A stretch of 64,000 bases of DNA, taken from Dysidea avara. Its lineage: Eukaryota; Porifera; Demospongiae; Dictyoceratida; Dysideidae. This document shows positions 43,256-56,970 of this stretch, piece after piece. Both the position numbers and the translations under genes were made by a program. The stretch lies in the NCBI RefSeq assembly GCF_963678975.1, contig NC_089277.1, positions 25,556,672-25,620,671 on the forward strand, given 5' to 3'. The notes beneath the pieces are model-generated. The model worked only from the letters and a program-made list of their open reading frames with translations, was not told the origin of the DNA and did no database searches. How positions within the stretch are numbered: position 1 is the stretch's first letter; every line of letters begins with the position of its first letter.

Positions 43256-46200
43256 TTATGTAGTATTATTTAGTTGTGTGATCACTCTATCCATACTGGG
43301 ACGTCTCTCTATCACTTTATCAGCACAAACAGCAATGAGGGGTATCACATTACTCTCTGGTACTCGCCAGTTAACTTGTTGCAACATAGACACAGTGAAA
43401 TCACCAGTGGGTAGCTTCCGAGAACACATTTCATACAGCAACACTCCAAAGCTGAAAGTATCCAGAGCTGGTGTGTGGGGACCCTTGCTTGAATCAAGAG
43501 CTTCTGGAGCAGCATAAACTGGATTTCCTGCATTCACAGTTTGACTTTCTCTCACAAAATTAAAAGAGCCAAAGTCGGACAACTTGGGAAACCACTGGTT
43601 ATCTGGTAGTGGATTGAGAAGAACATTAGCACTGCTAACATCTCGATGGAGTATGGGGGACGGAGAGGTTTTGTGGAGGTAGTTTAGTCCACATGCTATG
43701 CCAACAGCAATAGGAATAATCTGGTCACTGGAGAGTTGACCACATTTCAACACTTTTCTGAGACTAGTGTGCATCATCTCTGTCACAATAAGTGGAATCC
43801 CCTTACCTGTTGCTCCTATGAACTGCAGCAAGTTAGGATGGCGACACCTTGCAGCCATGGTCATTTCTCTATCAAACATGGATAAATTGTAGTCAGAGAT
43901 CAACTCATTATGAAGACATTTCACAGCCACTTTACAGCCACGAAAAGTCGCTTCCTTTACCCAACCATATGCTCCTCTCCCTACCTCCTTCTCTGTCAGG
44001 CTTATCTCATTTCTGTCTACAATCCATGTCGGATACTGTTGCAATGAGTTGCAATCCTGCTGTTGTTGTAGATGCTGAATTTCCTGTCTCAGCAGTTGGA
44101 CTACTCTTTGATGTTCTTGTTTTTCTTGTCTAAGATTATGCAATTCTGTTACTTTAAGAAGTATCTCTTCTTGAAGGTTTCGATTTTCTTTCAGTAGTTG
44201 TTGCTTTTGTGTATTGTTTAGATTGTTTTCTTCTCTTAACCTCCGCAATTGTCTCTCAAGTTGCTGCACTTGTTGATACAAAGATCGATCTTGCTGATGT
44301 AGCTTTAACTGTGGATATCTTAAGGTATTCTGTATAAATGAACATTAAAGTATTAAAATATATGCTGACAATAATGTAAAAAGTTGAGAAATCTCAGCAT
44401 TGTCATAAAGAGTTTGGAAATAAAACTACACCCACTATTAACAGTAAATTTTTCAACGCTAAGTACTACAGTAAACAGTACCCATATAATATTTGAGTAG
44501 TCTTTGCTCGCTATATTGAGAGTTGTTGTTTTAACTGCACAATTTTACGAAACACACATAATACTTCAGTTAGATGTAATAAATTGAAGTTAACATGCCT
44601 AGGTGTGGGTATAGAATAAATACAGTGCAAACCTATGTATCGTACCACAGTAAATGAAGCCAACATGCTTTAATGATAAATAAGAGAATATAAACTAGTT
44701 TTTCAGGTGAAGGAAATTAAATTCATCAGCACAGACTGCATGTAGGCTTGCACCAATTATGCTGGCATAATTTCGAGCATAATAGGCTAGCAAAAGCATC
44801 AAGCATTACGCCAGCATAATAGGACAATTCTCAAACATTTTAATTAAAACGTGCAATGCATGCACCAAAAATACTGCACAACATGAACACACTGCACATT
44901 ATTACTGCATTTCATATCCAAAAAACCTTGCAGTGTTACTATATAGTAGTCAGCCAATATATAATAGCACACTTTATAGAAACAAGATCGAGATACTCCG
45001 ATAGAGCAGTCACTTACTCTAATACAGCAGTCAGGAATGCAGATATACTCTAATAAAACAGTCAGCTCTCGAGCATAATCTTGATTTTGAGAGCATCATT
45101 TTGAGCATAATAGGCTGGATTTTTGAGCACTGCTCAAAAACATAATAGGCAATTTTCAAAGCAAAATTGGCTCAAGCCTAACTCCATGAGATGAATGCAA
45201 GGTCCATTAGAGCATTGTACATTAGCATAGTAACCTACTGTTAGCACCATGAATTAAATGAATCCTATACATTTGATTCAGGTTAAGCGTAAATTAGGAT
45301 CCTGTAATATTAAACCTGTCAAACTAACAAATTATACAATGAATCATTATGATGCCATTACATTTCACGTATCCAACAAGATTGGCAGCTCCTATAACAA
45401 AATAATGGTGTGTTAGACAGTAGACAACTACACTACTAGTTTTAACCTCAGCATTACTCAAGGTACTTGAGGCTAGTTTTGCAGATGTCTTTTCTGGGTG
45501 GTGTGGAAAGTTTGATTGGTGGTTTCAGGCCTAATAAAGGGCCTGGCTTGGTGAGAATCAGTGGTTTACTCATGGATGGCATGATAATGATGGCCAAACA
45601 AGTGTTTTTTTGATTTTGCTGCATATCAGCCACTAAGAAGCCAGTACAGCCCTGTAATCCCATGTCTGGACTTCAATCATGGTCTGCCTCTATTTTGATG
45701 TCCACCCCACCATCCCCCACCCTCCTCCCCTTTGTGAGTACTTGTGATACTGTACTACTTTGCTTGTCCAACTGCTCACAGATTTTCTATCTTATTTGGC
45801 AGGAAACTCTATACAAGCAGCTACAAGTACTGGAAATGGTCTGAAACGTGATTGATGCACACTTTGTGTAAATTTCATACACGTACTTGCTATCCTTGGT
45901 GAGTTATGCTAACTTGAATTCTTTAAAATTGTTTATCTCAAAACTTTCAATGTGCAATTTGGAACGTTTTCCCAAAACTCAGTCACATATACATGCATTG
46001 CCTACACAATGGAACATTTCTAATTAAAATCCTGCAACATTGCTTTGCAAAACAATCACTTTGTACTGATTTATTTTTTGCACAATCTGTCAAAGGCAGG
46101 TAGTGTTACATACACCTGTATGTACACGTATATACATAGCCACAGGTTAAATATACTACTGCTCCAGCAAATATTACACCAAAAGTTTGCAGTAAACTTA

Positions 46201-49200
46201 TAGAGAAGAAGGTCAAATTGAGGTTGAACGTGTAACTGTGAGATTCACCACAGTGTGTGAAACAGACTTCTAAGTGTAAGCCTCCTAGAAAGATGTCTGG
46301 GAGAATGTCTCCCAGACAAAACTCAAAAAATCAATGCTCATTGATTTAAAAATCAAAACCCATGCAGACAAAACTTAATTGTGACAAATTATACACATTT
46401 GTACACAGATAACATTACAATCATAGTAGTGCTTGTAGTTACAGTACAGCATGTAGGTAATGTCTGTAGTAATTTTATTGCATTGCCACATGTTGGTCAG
46501 GCTGTTATAAGAGGAGAAGCCACAGGTGTGACTTTAGTGACATTGGTTCTGGTTGTGGACATATCCAATTGCAACATGCATATATGTATGGTTAAAATGA
46601 TAAGATGGTTTAATATACTCATAGGAGATCTCTGTAAATATGGAACACAAATTCAGCCAATGTAACAGTTTAGAGAATTTGGCTAATGTGGCACTCACGG
46701 TAATCAAGAGCCTGTGGGAAAAGCTTTTAAGTGCATGTGCAAGAAAAATTACCATCATGAAGCTGATTTAGCAGCTAAATTGAAGATTTGCACTTTCCTG
46801 TGATAGAATGTCACCAAAAACCAAGTCTTACCTTTCCATCATGACAAATTGATAGTATTGGTTAGGTACAGTATAATCAAGCTCAAATTTTCTGACGAGT
46901 CTACAGAATTTTCATTTATTGAATTTATTATCTGAATATTCTTCCTAATAATGGAGTTTTCAGCCATGCATAACTCCACTAAGGTAATGCAATGTGCTTA
47001 ATTTTACATTGATTAGTCCCATTTTTGCCTATGTACCACCACAACTGCAATACAAGCATGATGAACTTACCTTTATCTTCCTTTGTATCCCATTTCTTTC
47101 CCTACTACTGCTCCATAGGTACTGATTCATGGGTAGCAGGTTAGTGCATGGCTTTTTGTGTGGCTGTCACAAGTATCATCCATAATTTTAAGTGAGTGAT
47201 TTATTGTAGAGCACTTCTCGTATGGTTCTCCATTAATTTTGTGATGCCATGTAGCAGGCAGAAAATGAAGCAGAATAACCACTTTGCTTAACAGTAATTG
47301 ACAGTAAAGGCATGCATTCAGTCATGGAATTATAGTAAGTCTGCATGGAACCATTCTTTCCATTGAACCAGTATGCACCAATTCATCAGTCATAAATTGC
47401 AAAATGTAAACACCGCTTACAGCAGAAACATCCATCAATCATAGTTTAGCAGCACAAGTGTGCAGAAGAAGACACATACTGTATGTGTAGTATGTAGCTT
47501 TAGCAGAAAGCTAATACAGCACAGTGGGTTTTTCCGAGGGAAACTTTCGTGGATTGGTTGCTATCTATGAAAATTTCCCCCAACAAAATAATCAAAAATG
47601 GCATTTTTAAGTGTTATATTGTATCCTGAAGAAGAAAAAATTTCCCCCTTTGAAATTCTATATGCAGAAGTGGATAAAGCAAGAACAAGAATATACATGT
47701 AATCCCTAAAGATAGAGTACTCTAATACAGCTGTCAAATGTATTCTACATAATTTTAGTGGTACATATATCTTGATCAATTGAAGAATTTGGATATGCAT
47801 ATCTCCACTAGTACCAATTCATGACCACCTATGTATAAGGAATTAAGGAAATTACAGAGATCCAAGCTATGAATAGAAATAGGTTGTATCAATCATGCAT
47901 GAAATCATAGAATTCTGGACCATTTTAATTTAAATATATCAGCATCTGACACATTTCTGCCACTTGTGACTCAGTACCAAATTGAAAACCCACTTTGAAC
48001 ATTGCTAGATATGTCCCTGACCAAGTATAAGGCGTTCTTTTTTGCAGCTGAGTAGTGATCATAGAAATAAAACAATCAATGAACCAAGGAAGGTCACCTA
48101 CACCTGCAGCTTAAACTAGTGGGCTTTAAATCCTTATTTCCGTCATTTTTATACTATTAACAGGCTGTGTAAGACTGAAGTGGGAGTTAAATGTCCACTA
48201 GTAAAAGCTGCAAGTAAAGATGCTGCCTAGGTCTAAGCATGAATGTTTTCTCCTTTCTCCACCTTTTCAAACACACTTTCTGTAACAACTTTAAAACAGG
48301 CTGTAGGACCAGGCGTCCTACAGACCTTCAGCACTTGTGCTGTAAATGTAAAGCATTAATAAATAAATAAATAAATGACCTCCCTCATTTTATTTCTTTT
48401 AATTTGTATCATAGTTGATGGTCACTTCTATTGTTTATTTGCATTGTACAAAAAAATAACCTTTTGGTGATTTGTCTCCAGCAACTGTAGAACCTTAAGA
48501 TGTCCTCGTCGTTTAGCTATGTCTAGTGGTGTTTCATTGCCCTATAAAATAAAACAGTCCCATTTATTGAACAATATCATATTAAGGCTGATTGTAACAT
48601 GTTCATGTAATTATACTTAGCGGTACTGACCTCTATGGTTCAAGCAGAGAATGTATTTGAATAAAGAGAGACAACACAACAAGTTATATGTTTTTATTAC
48701 AGTTTTGATAAATGTTAAACCTGGCTTATCAATAATATCATGTTACAGTAGCATAAAGAGTTAATTATTAGTGGGGGAGAGTGTCAACCCAATATAGGGT
48801 CTCTAAATTTGAGCCCAAGTAATTCAAACTTTCAAAAAGATTTGGTCAGAAGTGGATAACATTCACACTGGTGCAAGGAAATATGATGATTGTACACTCA
48901 CAGAACAAAGAAATATGATGATTTAAACAATCTTCAACTATTATGAATACTACAAATTACATAGTTTTGCAGAGAGAATCCTCACTAATATGTTGGACAC
49001 TCTCCTTTCCACTATTATTAACTCTTGGTAGCATGGTGCTTACTCATGAGCTATGTTTTAATGTTGCAAAATTTGAAACTACTATTTATTCACGATTATA
49101 ATAGTAACTACTTACTTTGCGACACTTATTTAACTCATGGTGTGCTTGAAAAGCCATGATTATAGTTTTATCATTTGCTTGTGTCAGTAAAAGTACTTTT

Positions 49201-52200
49201 GAATTCTCAATAAGAGAAGTTATTTTTATCCATTATCAAAATTTTCATGTCCCATTATAAGTGTGTTCACAATTTACTACATGAATGATATAAGTTACAC
49301 CACAGGTATATAGGGCCTGTGGTATACACATAATACGTACAACCATGTACAGCTGCAAGGGATTGGCTGCTGAGGGTGTATATATAATATATATCAGCAA
49401 ATCCCAAGCAGTTATGGTATAAGTGATATATACCACTCGGGAACATTCACCTAATAGGCAATGAACACTACACTACCAATATTATAATTGATCGTGGGTT
49501 TAAATGCAGGCCTAGGGCTAATAACCCTCAGAATTTTATTGATAGATTGTGGGATTTATTATTTTTTAATGGCATATAGCTGATTTTGTATTTTAGTGTG
49601 CTAACCTTTGTTATTAGGGTGAAAAATATTACATAATGTATTTTAAATTACTACACTTTCTGTGGTCTACTCATTGACTGACACATGGTACACAGAAATA
49701 CACATTCATATATCATCTAAAGAAGTAGTGATGGGGTGATGCTTTGCAACAGAACATATTATTATGTGTTTGAATAATAACTATATTAATACTTAAAATT
49801 TTATGACTACAATCTCCCAGTCAGTAAATTCCCCCACAATATACTAGCCTGTCATGAAAGACATGTGCAAACCACTTTCCCAGTACGGTCCACATACAAC
49901 TTCACATCGCCATGCATTGGTTGATGCTGCCTGGACTCATGCTTCCTGCAGCTGGATGTATGGTACACGAGACCAGGCAGTATAGGTGTTACTACAACAC
50001 AGGTCATGTGTGTTCCTAAGACTAATGCCGTGTCCTTATTGCCCAGGTGTTATACCCCAAGCAACACCTTTGTATGTCTACACAAAAGAAGCTGTCTACA
50101 CAAAAGAAGCTGTCTACACAAAAGAGGTATATACAGTACACACAGTAGTTATTTCCCACTGATGCTACATATATATAGACTACAGGCCAAACCATATGTT
50201 ATCGAGAAGCAGAGGTTTAGCAATGTTACTTAGTTAAAATATTTTGCAGGTTTGCAAACACTCTGTATTAGATTATATGAAGGTCTAAGGATTAAATTTT
50301 TGCTGGTACAGTAACTCCAAAAACCGCGAAATTAGCAAACAATTTCCACCTCAAAATATTTAGGCTATACAGTATATGATAGTTATTACTTAGACAGTAA
50401 CTATACATTGTGCCATATATACACAGCACAGTCTAGTAAGGTGTTAATAAGATCTCAAAGGACGGTGTTAAAATTCATTATAGAAGAAATCTAGGTGCAA
50501 TATAAGCCAGTTAGTTACGTACATCACTGTAGTTGTGACCTAGTTATTGACTCTGCCCTCTGTCAATTACAACCAAATACATAATAACAGCTGCAGATGA
50601 TAATTGTACTACTTACATGATCAGTAATGGATGAATCAGCTCTGTTATCTATTAAATGCTCAACTATATCCACATGTCCATTATAACTTGCTCCATGTAG
50701 AGCAGTCCATCCACCCTATGTTAAACACATGGTTTACGAGCATTATATAGAATTTACCATATACTTAGTAGTACGATAGTGTAGCTATCCACTGGAGGTG
50801 TTAGTTTAATTTTGCCTGATGTGCTATTTGGAATGGTTTTGTAAAACCAGGTCAAATATGTATTCAGTATATATGTGCAATATTAAGAAGCTCATATAGC
50901 TGTAAGTACCTGAAATAGCTAATATGGGCTGAATAAATAACTGTTCTGTGTTTTGAAAAAGTTATTACTGTTAGTTACTATATCTGATTGTAATGTTAAA
51001 GCAGTCCCTGCATAACTGGATGCAGTTGATACAATGGGAAGAAATGTCAAGGGTATGGGTTCAGGTCCTGTACATTTTTTGATTTACAACAGAAAATGAT
51101 TAATTCCTTCAAGCACTATCAATCTATGGATACATGAAAACAGTGTTTTCTTGGTTCCATAAAATGAGTATATGTTGCCCACCCACACCAGTGTGTTGTA
51201 CTTGGCCACATGACACACTTGCTAAAAAAAGTCATAATTTTTGTAGTACAGCATACAGCATACATTTTTCTGAGCACTTTAATACAAAGCATCAGAATTT
51301 TCCACTGATTAATCTATGAGTTAACATTCTAGTATACTAAACCAGAACTTTCATTTAAATTAATTGAGGTGAGTAACTGACAGCAGTAGTGGCAGAGTGG
51401 TAAGGGCTTGGGTATATGGGTGTGGAGGCCCCTGGTTCAAAATCTGGAGATTTTTTCCATTTTTTGCTCACCTTTTTTGCATCTCAGTGACTGTTCTATT
51501 AGAGTATCTCGATCATGCTTTTTTCACATGTTTGATTTTGCTTTATATCTCCTTAGCTAATACTTTCAGTGCTTTCAAACCACAAAAGGGTTGCACTGCA
51601 ATAACAACTTCATGTACAGACCTATTTTCAAGTTATTCCATCCAGCGGATTACCTTGTAGGCATAACAGCAAATCACTTTTGCCATTTTAAAAATCACTA
51701 ATAATTCCGTTGTTTTTACTTTGATCGCTATGTAAAGTGGACTGTAAATTTGCTGCATTATGCTCTTACTGCCCTCCAAATTTAAAGTCAATCGACTAAA
51801 GCATGCGCGAATTATAGTGAGTGGAGTGAAAAGAATAAAAAAGCAGCAGAAGATGAAGAAAATAAGACAAACTTTGAAGGTGCATATCTCAGTGATGGTT
51901 GGGCAGCTTTAATTCAAATTTAAAATAGGAGATGCTCTACCCCAAGGGAGTTTCAAATGCATGAAAACAACATTTTCTTGGTTCCTGTAAAATACACACT
52001 TGTCTGTTGTACATCCGATCTGTGTGTGTTTAACATGCTGGCTTGTTTGACTATTTTTTCTTTACTTTTTTCAGAAATCTCTATTCCCATGTTTTAATTT
52101 TTTTAAATCATTGTGAATTATTAACCATCTGTGAATCTTGAACTGTTATGATGGTAAACTCTTTAAATGGTTAACAATTGCTACTCAAATAGGGAAAACC

Positions 52201-55200
52201 AGTGGATGCTCAATAGCTGTACTCGGCCACGATTATGTTGTCTCCCTTTAATACTCATCACTGTGCCTGTAGACAAGATGAAATGTGTGTAAAACAAGCC
52301 CTTAAAACTGCCATATGTATGGTAAGTTTTGAGGTATATAAAATGCAATCGTTGCAAAACAACCAAGCTGTGGAAATGGATGCTACTTTCAAAACACTAC
52401 TAGGTGAAAGAAGCTGTAGAATCAAAATTGGAGGAGTGTCAAGAAATGGCTGCAATGCTATCATGCAATGCTATCATGTAGTGGTTCATAATAGAGATCG
52501 CCTATGTTTTTTGCCAAAATTCTAATAGAACACACAACTAAACACCACTTTAGGAAGCTCCTTAATCACAAAAGAAGCCTTAGAAGTGAATTTGGAAGAT
52601 ATACAGGTCCACTGGAAAATCAAAGGAACCAAAGGAACCAATAAAAGTATTTTTTGAACAACTGAAATATGCCATTTTGTTTATCTTATTATTATTATTA
52701 TTATATTATCTTTTTTCCACAGAGCTAGAGCAAAATGTGAGTGCTTTTGCAGATAAAAACTACATAACTTTCCTTCCTATGTCTTTTTTCACATCCATGA
52801 CCTATTTTTAAATGTATATTACAATGATAACACCCATTCTCAAGCAAATTTGCTTCTTGTAGGTTCACTTTGCCATTGATCTTCTGACTTAAAGTAGTCT
52901 CTACAACGTGTTAATTGTGTTAACACATTCATTAAACCTTATATCATAACATACCTAGTTTATCTTACCGTCGAAATCGTATGGACTTAATTATGACGTA
53001 TAAAATTTTGAATGGAGCAGTATTAGTAGATACAGAATATTTTTTTACAATGAACACCAGTTACAGTGCTAGATCTAATGGATTTAAGATTTATAAGAAA
53101 TTTAATAAGACTTCAACACTACGCTTTGCCTTTTCACAGAGAATAATTAATAACTGGAATTCCTTATCCTATGAAATTGCCACTTCTCCCAATGTACTAA
53201 GTTTTAAGACTAATTTAGATCATTTTTTGTATAATCAACGTTCTTCATTTGTATGATTTAATTGAGATTGGTTTTATAAGACTCTGTCTTCTTTTTAACC
53301 AATTATACATAATAATATTATATTTAATACAGTGTATTAATTTCATACCAGAGCAATAATGTACATTGTTGTGTACCACTGTGTACTTGACTTACTGTGA
53401 TCACATAGCTGCACAAGTGTTGCATGCCTATACGAAGACTATTGTATGCTATACACTACTTATAGTTGGATTATGTCAAAAGCTGTATAGTACAAAGTAC
53501 ATTCAATAGTAAGGAAACAATACTCTGGTGTTTTGCTAACTCTGATAATATTAACTGACTACTCAACAGCTACTGTACATGATGACTGATTTGGTTGTGT
53601 AATATCAAGCACCACCAGCTTGATATTTTATACTAGTTTGTTTAATTTTTGTTAGTCTATTTGTGACCAGATTTTACAAAACCGATCCAAATCGCACATC
53701 AGGCAAAATCAAACTAACACCATCAGTGGATAGCTACACTATCATACTAGTAGTTTTGACACTCAGTACTACTCAAACTACTCAAGGCTGGTTTCAACAG
53801 ACATCTTTTCTGGGGGTGTGTAGAGCTCGAATGGCAGTTTTGGGCCTTGTGAAGGACCTGGCTTGGCAAGGATCAGTGGTTTACTGGTGGACAGCCTGAT
53901 AATGTAGGCCAGACTGGATTTTGCTACATATCAACCACTAAGGAGCCAGCACAGCCCTGTAATCTCATCTCTGGACTCCAATTATGGTCTGCCTCCATTT
54001 TGAGGTTTAATCCTTGCCCACCCCACCACCCATCACCCCTTTGTGAGCACTTGTAATACTACTTCTCTGGTCCAACTGCTCAGACTTTCCATCTTATTTG
54101 ACGGGAAACTCTACAAGCAGCTACAAGTACTGGAAGTGGTCTGAAAGGCAACAGATTGATGCATCTTTAGTGTAAATTTTGTTCATGTGCTTGCTATCCT
54201 TGGAGAGTTATGCTGGCTTGAATTCTTTAAAACCGTTTATCTCAAAACTTCTAATGTGCTATTTGGATCTTTTTTCCAAAATCCAGTCACAATAATTATG
54301 GATTGCTTCTTAGCTATCCATAAATGGATTTATAAAAGTAAACAAATTAGTATAAGAATAATTGAAATTAAAACGTTGGAATAGAGATCGATGAAAAAGT
54401 GAAGAAACAAGAGTCAAACTAGCTAACATGCAAATACACAGTGATCTCTATTTGGAATCAAATAAACAGTTATACGGAAGTATTCTCAGTGCTTATCTAC
54501 CCCTGATTTATGGAGACACTAATGTTTTTGCCTTAGTTTGTACCATATCCATTGAGTCCAAATAGAGATCTTAGCATGCTGGCTTGTTTGACTCTTGTTT
54601 CTTTACTTTTTCAGTGATCTCTATTCCCATGTATTAATATTTAACTTAATAATCATTGTGACCATTTGTGAATCTTGAATTGTTATGATGCTAAACTCTT
54701 TAAATGGTTAGCAATTGCTACTCAAACAGTGGAAACCGGTGGATGTTCAGTACATTGCATTTACATGTTACTGGTCGGAAATATCCCCTTTATCATGGAA
54801 GTTTTATACCATAGGCAACAGAAGCAGTTAAATACCACTTACAAAGGAACAAAGATTTGGTCCCAACAGATCTATCTCAAAACAATTTTTAACTCAAAAA
54901 AGGAAAATCTCTATATTACACCAAATAATGGGCTAAAAATTCTGTGTCCATTTAAACTGTCTGTAATTTCTTTTTACAGAAACCTTTGCAAATAGAAATC
55001 TTAGCCTGAAGAAGAAACAAAGCAAAACATGACAATGCATCTCAAGAATGGCTAGAGTGATTTTGATCAAGTTTGATGTGTGACATGCCCTATAGCAAAA
55101 ATGATGCAATGCCAATTAGATACCATGGAACTTTGCACGTGTGAATATCACATATTCATTCATCTTGTTAATATACATGCATGGTATAGTGTGCTGGACT

Positions 55201-55433
55201 GCTGGTGTTCTTGGCCACATGATACACTACCAATGGGGAGCTAATCATTATGTAGGTAGTAGTTGCTAAACATGAACTATTATGCAATGGCAATTGGTTT
55301 ACAAGTATATATATATTATGTAACTCACAAAGCTAGCACTCTTCCCATTAACATCAACACCATTCTGTAGGTGTCGTCGTACATCACTAAGTCTGCCAAG
55401 AAGAGCAGCATTTACTAATCCTTTAGTGGTATA
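43256..55433 (-). CDS. Ankyrin-repeat / coiled-coil / protein kinase
   Basis: Four exons, all phase 0: 55329-55433, 50617-50715, 48461-48541, 43256-44329, giving 452 residues; the first (ATG) exon is missing. Exons 1-3 encode three ankyrin repeats: GLVNAALLGRLSDVRRHL, GGWTALHGASYNGHVDIV, GNETPLDIAKRRGHLKVL. The last exon starts with ~80 residues of Gln/Glu/Leu-rich coiled coil, then a kinase domain: glycine loop GRGAYGWV, VAVK lysine, HRDVSSANV with the catalytic Asp, DFG, YAAPE, and the RRPS arginine. All catalytic residues are present, so activity is expected. The HRDxxxxN loop and overall style suggest the TKL group. The ankyrins probably bind a partner and the coiled coil dimerises; no substrate is known. 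The donor of the 48461 exon (AAG|GTTATT) is weak. The gene is convergent with the USP gene. Confidence 0.85.
44743..45180. mobile_element. MITE with TAGGCTTG ends and GCATAATAGG repeats
   Basis: The left end is TAGGCTTGCACCAATTATGC and the right end is the complement of TAGGCTTGAGCCAATTTTGC. The interior repeats GAGCATAATAGGCT several times and holds three motifs of the ACTCTAATAGAGCAGTCA type (44985-45064). It lies in the last kinase intron. Confidence 0.65.
45421..45987 (+). repeat. Dispersed ~0.6 kb repeat, copy A
   Basis: Aligns along its length with 53661-54292: GATGTCTTTTCTGGG, GAATCAGTGGTTTACT, CAGCCACTAAGAAGCCAG, AAGCAGCTACAAGTACTGGA, and an end of CCAAAACTCAGTCACA. Short open frames inside do not agree between the copies, so it is judged non-coding. 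Its left end appears truncated. Confidence 0.75.
45988..48269. other. Kinase intron sequence, nothing further recognised
   Basis: No exon-like frame or repeat family was recognised apart from one CTCTAATACAG motif variant at 47709-47734 and a perfect 10 bp hairpin, GTCTGGGAGA / TCTCCCAGAC, at 46293-46315. Confidence 0.45.
48270..48374 (+). mobile_element. LINE 3' tail
   Basis: GGCTGTAGGACC...CACTTGTGCTGTAAATGTAAAG followed by a TAAATAAATAAATAAA tail. This resembles the 3' ends of CR1/L2-type non-LTR elements. No coding part is attached. Confidence 0.5.
48542..50616. other. Kinase intron 2, nothing recognised
   Basis: AT-rich, with a triple AAAGAAGCTGTCTACAC direct repeat at about 50083-50135 and the dispersed repeat starting at 50235. 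No other exon was found, consistent with the phase-0 join across this intron. Confidence 0.45.
50235..50385 (+). repeat. Dispersed ~150 bp repeat, copy A
   Basis: Shares TTTGCAGGTTTGCAAACACT, TATATGA.GGTCTAA, AACTCCAAAAACCGCGAAAT and ATACAGTATAT with 58665-58800 at lower identity. Non-coding. Confidence 0.6.
51386..51450 (+). repeat. tRNA-like SINE head
   Basis: GTAGTGGCAGAGTGGTAAGG provides an A-box-like TGGCAGAGTGG, and GGTTCAAAATC about 45 bp later is a near-consensus B box. The region does not fold as a full cloverleaf by eye and no tRNA identity is given, so a tRNA-derived SINE is more likely than a working tRNA. Confidence 0.5.
52025..52215 (+). repeat. Segment shared with 54560-54760
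   Basis: Both carry ACATGCTGGCTTGTTTGACT (one mismatch), ATCTCTATTCCCATGT, then TGTGAATCTTGAA.TGTTATGATG and AACTCTTTAAATGGTTA in the same order. Here only the right arm of the inverted-repeat element at 54378-54627 is present. Confidence 0.7.
52960..53256 (+). mobile_element. LINE RT C-terminal fragment
   Basis: SYRRNRMDLIMTYKILNGAV, later FAFSQRIINNWNSLSYEI and FKTNLDHFLYNQ, then a stop at 53254. This is the C-terminal tail of a CR1/Jockey-like reverse transcriptase protein. The catalytic part is absent: a 5'-truncated copy. Confidence 0.75.
53661..54292 (+). repeat. Dispersed ~0.6 kb repeat, copy B, with both ends
   Basis: Full-length partner of 45421-45987. The left end TTGTGACCAGATTTTACAAA matches the complement of the right end, TTGTGACTGGATTTTGGAAA. 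It is therefore another TGTGACC-type DNA element; a TA duplication is not clean here. Confidence 0.7.
54378..54627. mobile_element. MITE with ~50 bp inverted arms
   Basis: GGAATAGAGATCGATGAAAA at the left and the complement of GGAATAGAGATCACTGAAAA at the right; both run into AGTAAAGAAACAAGAGTCAAA-like sequence. It sits in kinase intron 1. Confidence 0.75.
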
Positions 55434-56159
55434 CTATAGTACACATAATAATGAAGCATGTCAAGTACAATATACATAGCTGCTACATACACTACTGGAC
55501 ACAATGCACAACAAAGTGGTAAGAATTTTACAACTGTAATTTTTACCCTACAACAAGTGGATGACTATCACATACTTAATATAATACAGTAATATATGTG
55601 TATTGAAAACGCATGACCAAGGTGTCCAAATGGAAAAGTATGCAGTAGCACCTAGCTACTGTACATTAGGCCAACAATTGTATATTGCTTGTTTTCCGTC
55701 CTAGTTAGGAAAATTACCATGCGGGTGGGTGGCTATTATAGCTAAAATCTATTATTTAAATATTATAGGGAATCCATTAACTCCTAATTGCTTTTTCTCT
55801 CAGATTTAGCAGAGATGTAAGATTTGTTGTGATTCCATTGAGATTCATCGAGGTTCAAATTTCATAGAAGGTTAGATCCAAAGCATTGCAGCTCCCTCAT
55901 TTTCTCTGAGCATGCAGCCACCAAATCTTGAAGGCTTTTATCTAGTAAAGTTTGCTGGCTGGGTGTATCACGCTTGTGGTCATAACATTAATTTAGCCAT
56001 CAACTGCAACAGTACAAATTTTCCATATCTTCCACACATGTAATAACAGATTGTCAGATGAGTGTGACTCCTAGCTGTTCATTAATCCATATAATCACAT
56101 GACTATCAAATGTAATGTATGCGGCACTAAAATTACCAAGTGGGTGGGTGACACGAAAC

Positions 56160-56890
56160 AAGGACTACAATTGGTGGCCTTACTGTTGTACATTCAGGCT
56201 ATGTACATATGTATCAAGACCACAGTAGTGTGTCATGTGGCCAAGAAAGTTGGCACATCACATTATGAGTATATTGACAGGAAGAAACAAATTTCAGTGT
56301 TCACACATACGTAGCTTCATGCTCTCTTCTCGAATTGAAATCATTTTTATACTTCAACATTCTCCACCTTCAGCACCCTACTGTACATACCAAATTTGAA
56401 CAGGATTGCCTAACACAATCATGAAATATGGGCCTTCAAAATTAGGCTTAATTTCTTTGTTTTTTTCATTTAAGGGGTTTGGGGGGCTTAGATTATTTTT
56501 TGCATGCTTTACAAAAACCATTATGAAATGCAAATGCATAGCTTGATATTCTTGAGCTTTGGAACACTTGAAGAACGTAATGTGGCACAATCATGTACCA
56601 AGTGTGGTGCTAATCTGATAAGCAGTCATAGAGCTATAGGCAACTATTTGCATTAAAAAAGGCCACCTTGTTGTCAAGCCTACAGGGCAAATTGCTTACG
56701 GAAAAGACTTATAACTCTGTACGCATATAGGTTAACCATTATAACTCAAACCTTTTGTGGTTTAAAAGAAATCACATTGATAGCTATAAAGTAACAAAGC
56801 AAAAACCAAACAACAGTAAAATACAAGGACAAAATATTCTAATGGAGCAGTCACCACAGGGTAAAAAACATGCATGAAGAATTTTGAAAA
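56160..56890 (+). repeat. Decayed relative of the 10110-10950 block
   Basis: Shares GTATATTGACAGGAAGAAA, TACCAAATTTGAACAGGATT and CTCAAACCTTTTGTGGTTTA with the satellite leader, in the same order. It ends at a TTCTAATGGAGCAGTCACC motif and has no 31 bp array. It therefore appears to be the array-less form of the composite repeat. Confidence 0.6.
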
Positions 56891-56901
56891 AAAGTTAAGC
56901 T

Positions 56902-56970
56902 ACCAGCATTCAAACCAGACCTCCATACTGAACACCCAAATCCTTAACCACTGAGCCTTGCTATTATGGT
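56902..56970 (-). repeat. tRNA-like SINE head
   Basis: The minus strand reads GGCTCAGTGGTTAAGG (A box) and, about 40 bp on, GGTTTGAATGC (B-box-like). Probably a tRNA-derived SINE rather than a functional tRNA. Confidence 0.5.

Noticed and set aside
51386-51450. Functional tRNA gene
   Set aside because: A and B boxes are recognisable but stems do not pair well and no anticodon loop is convincing; a SINE head fits better.
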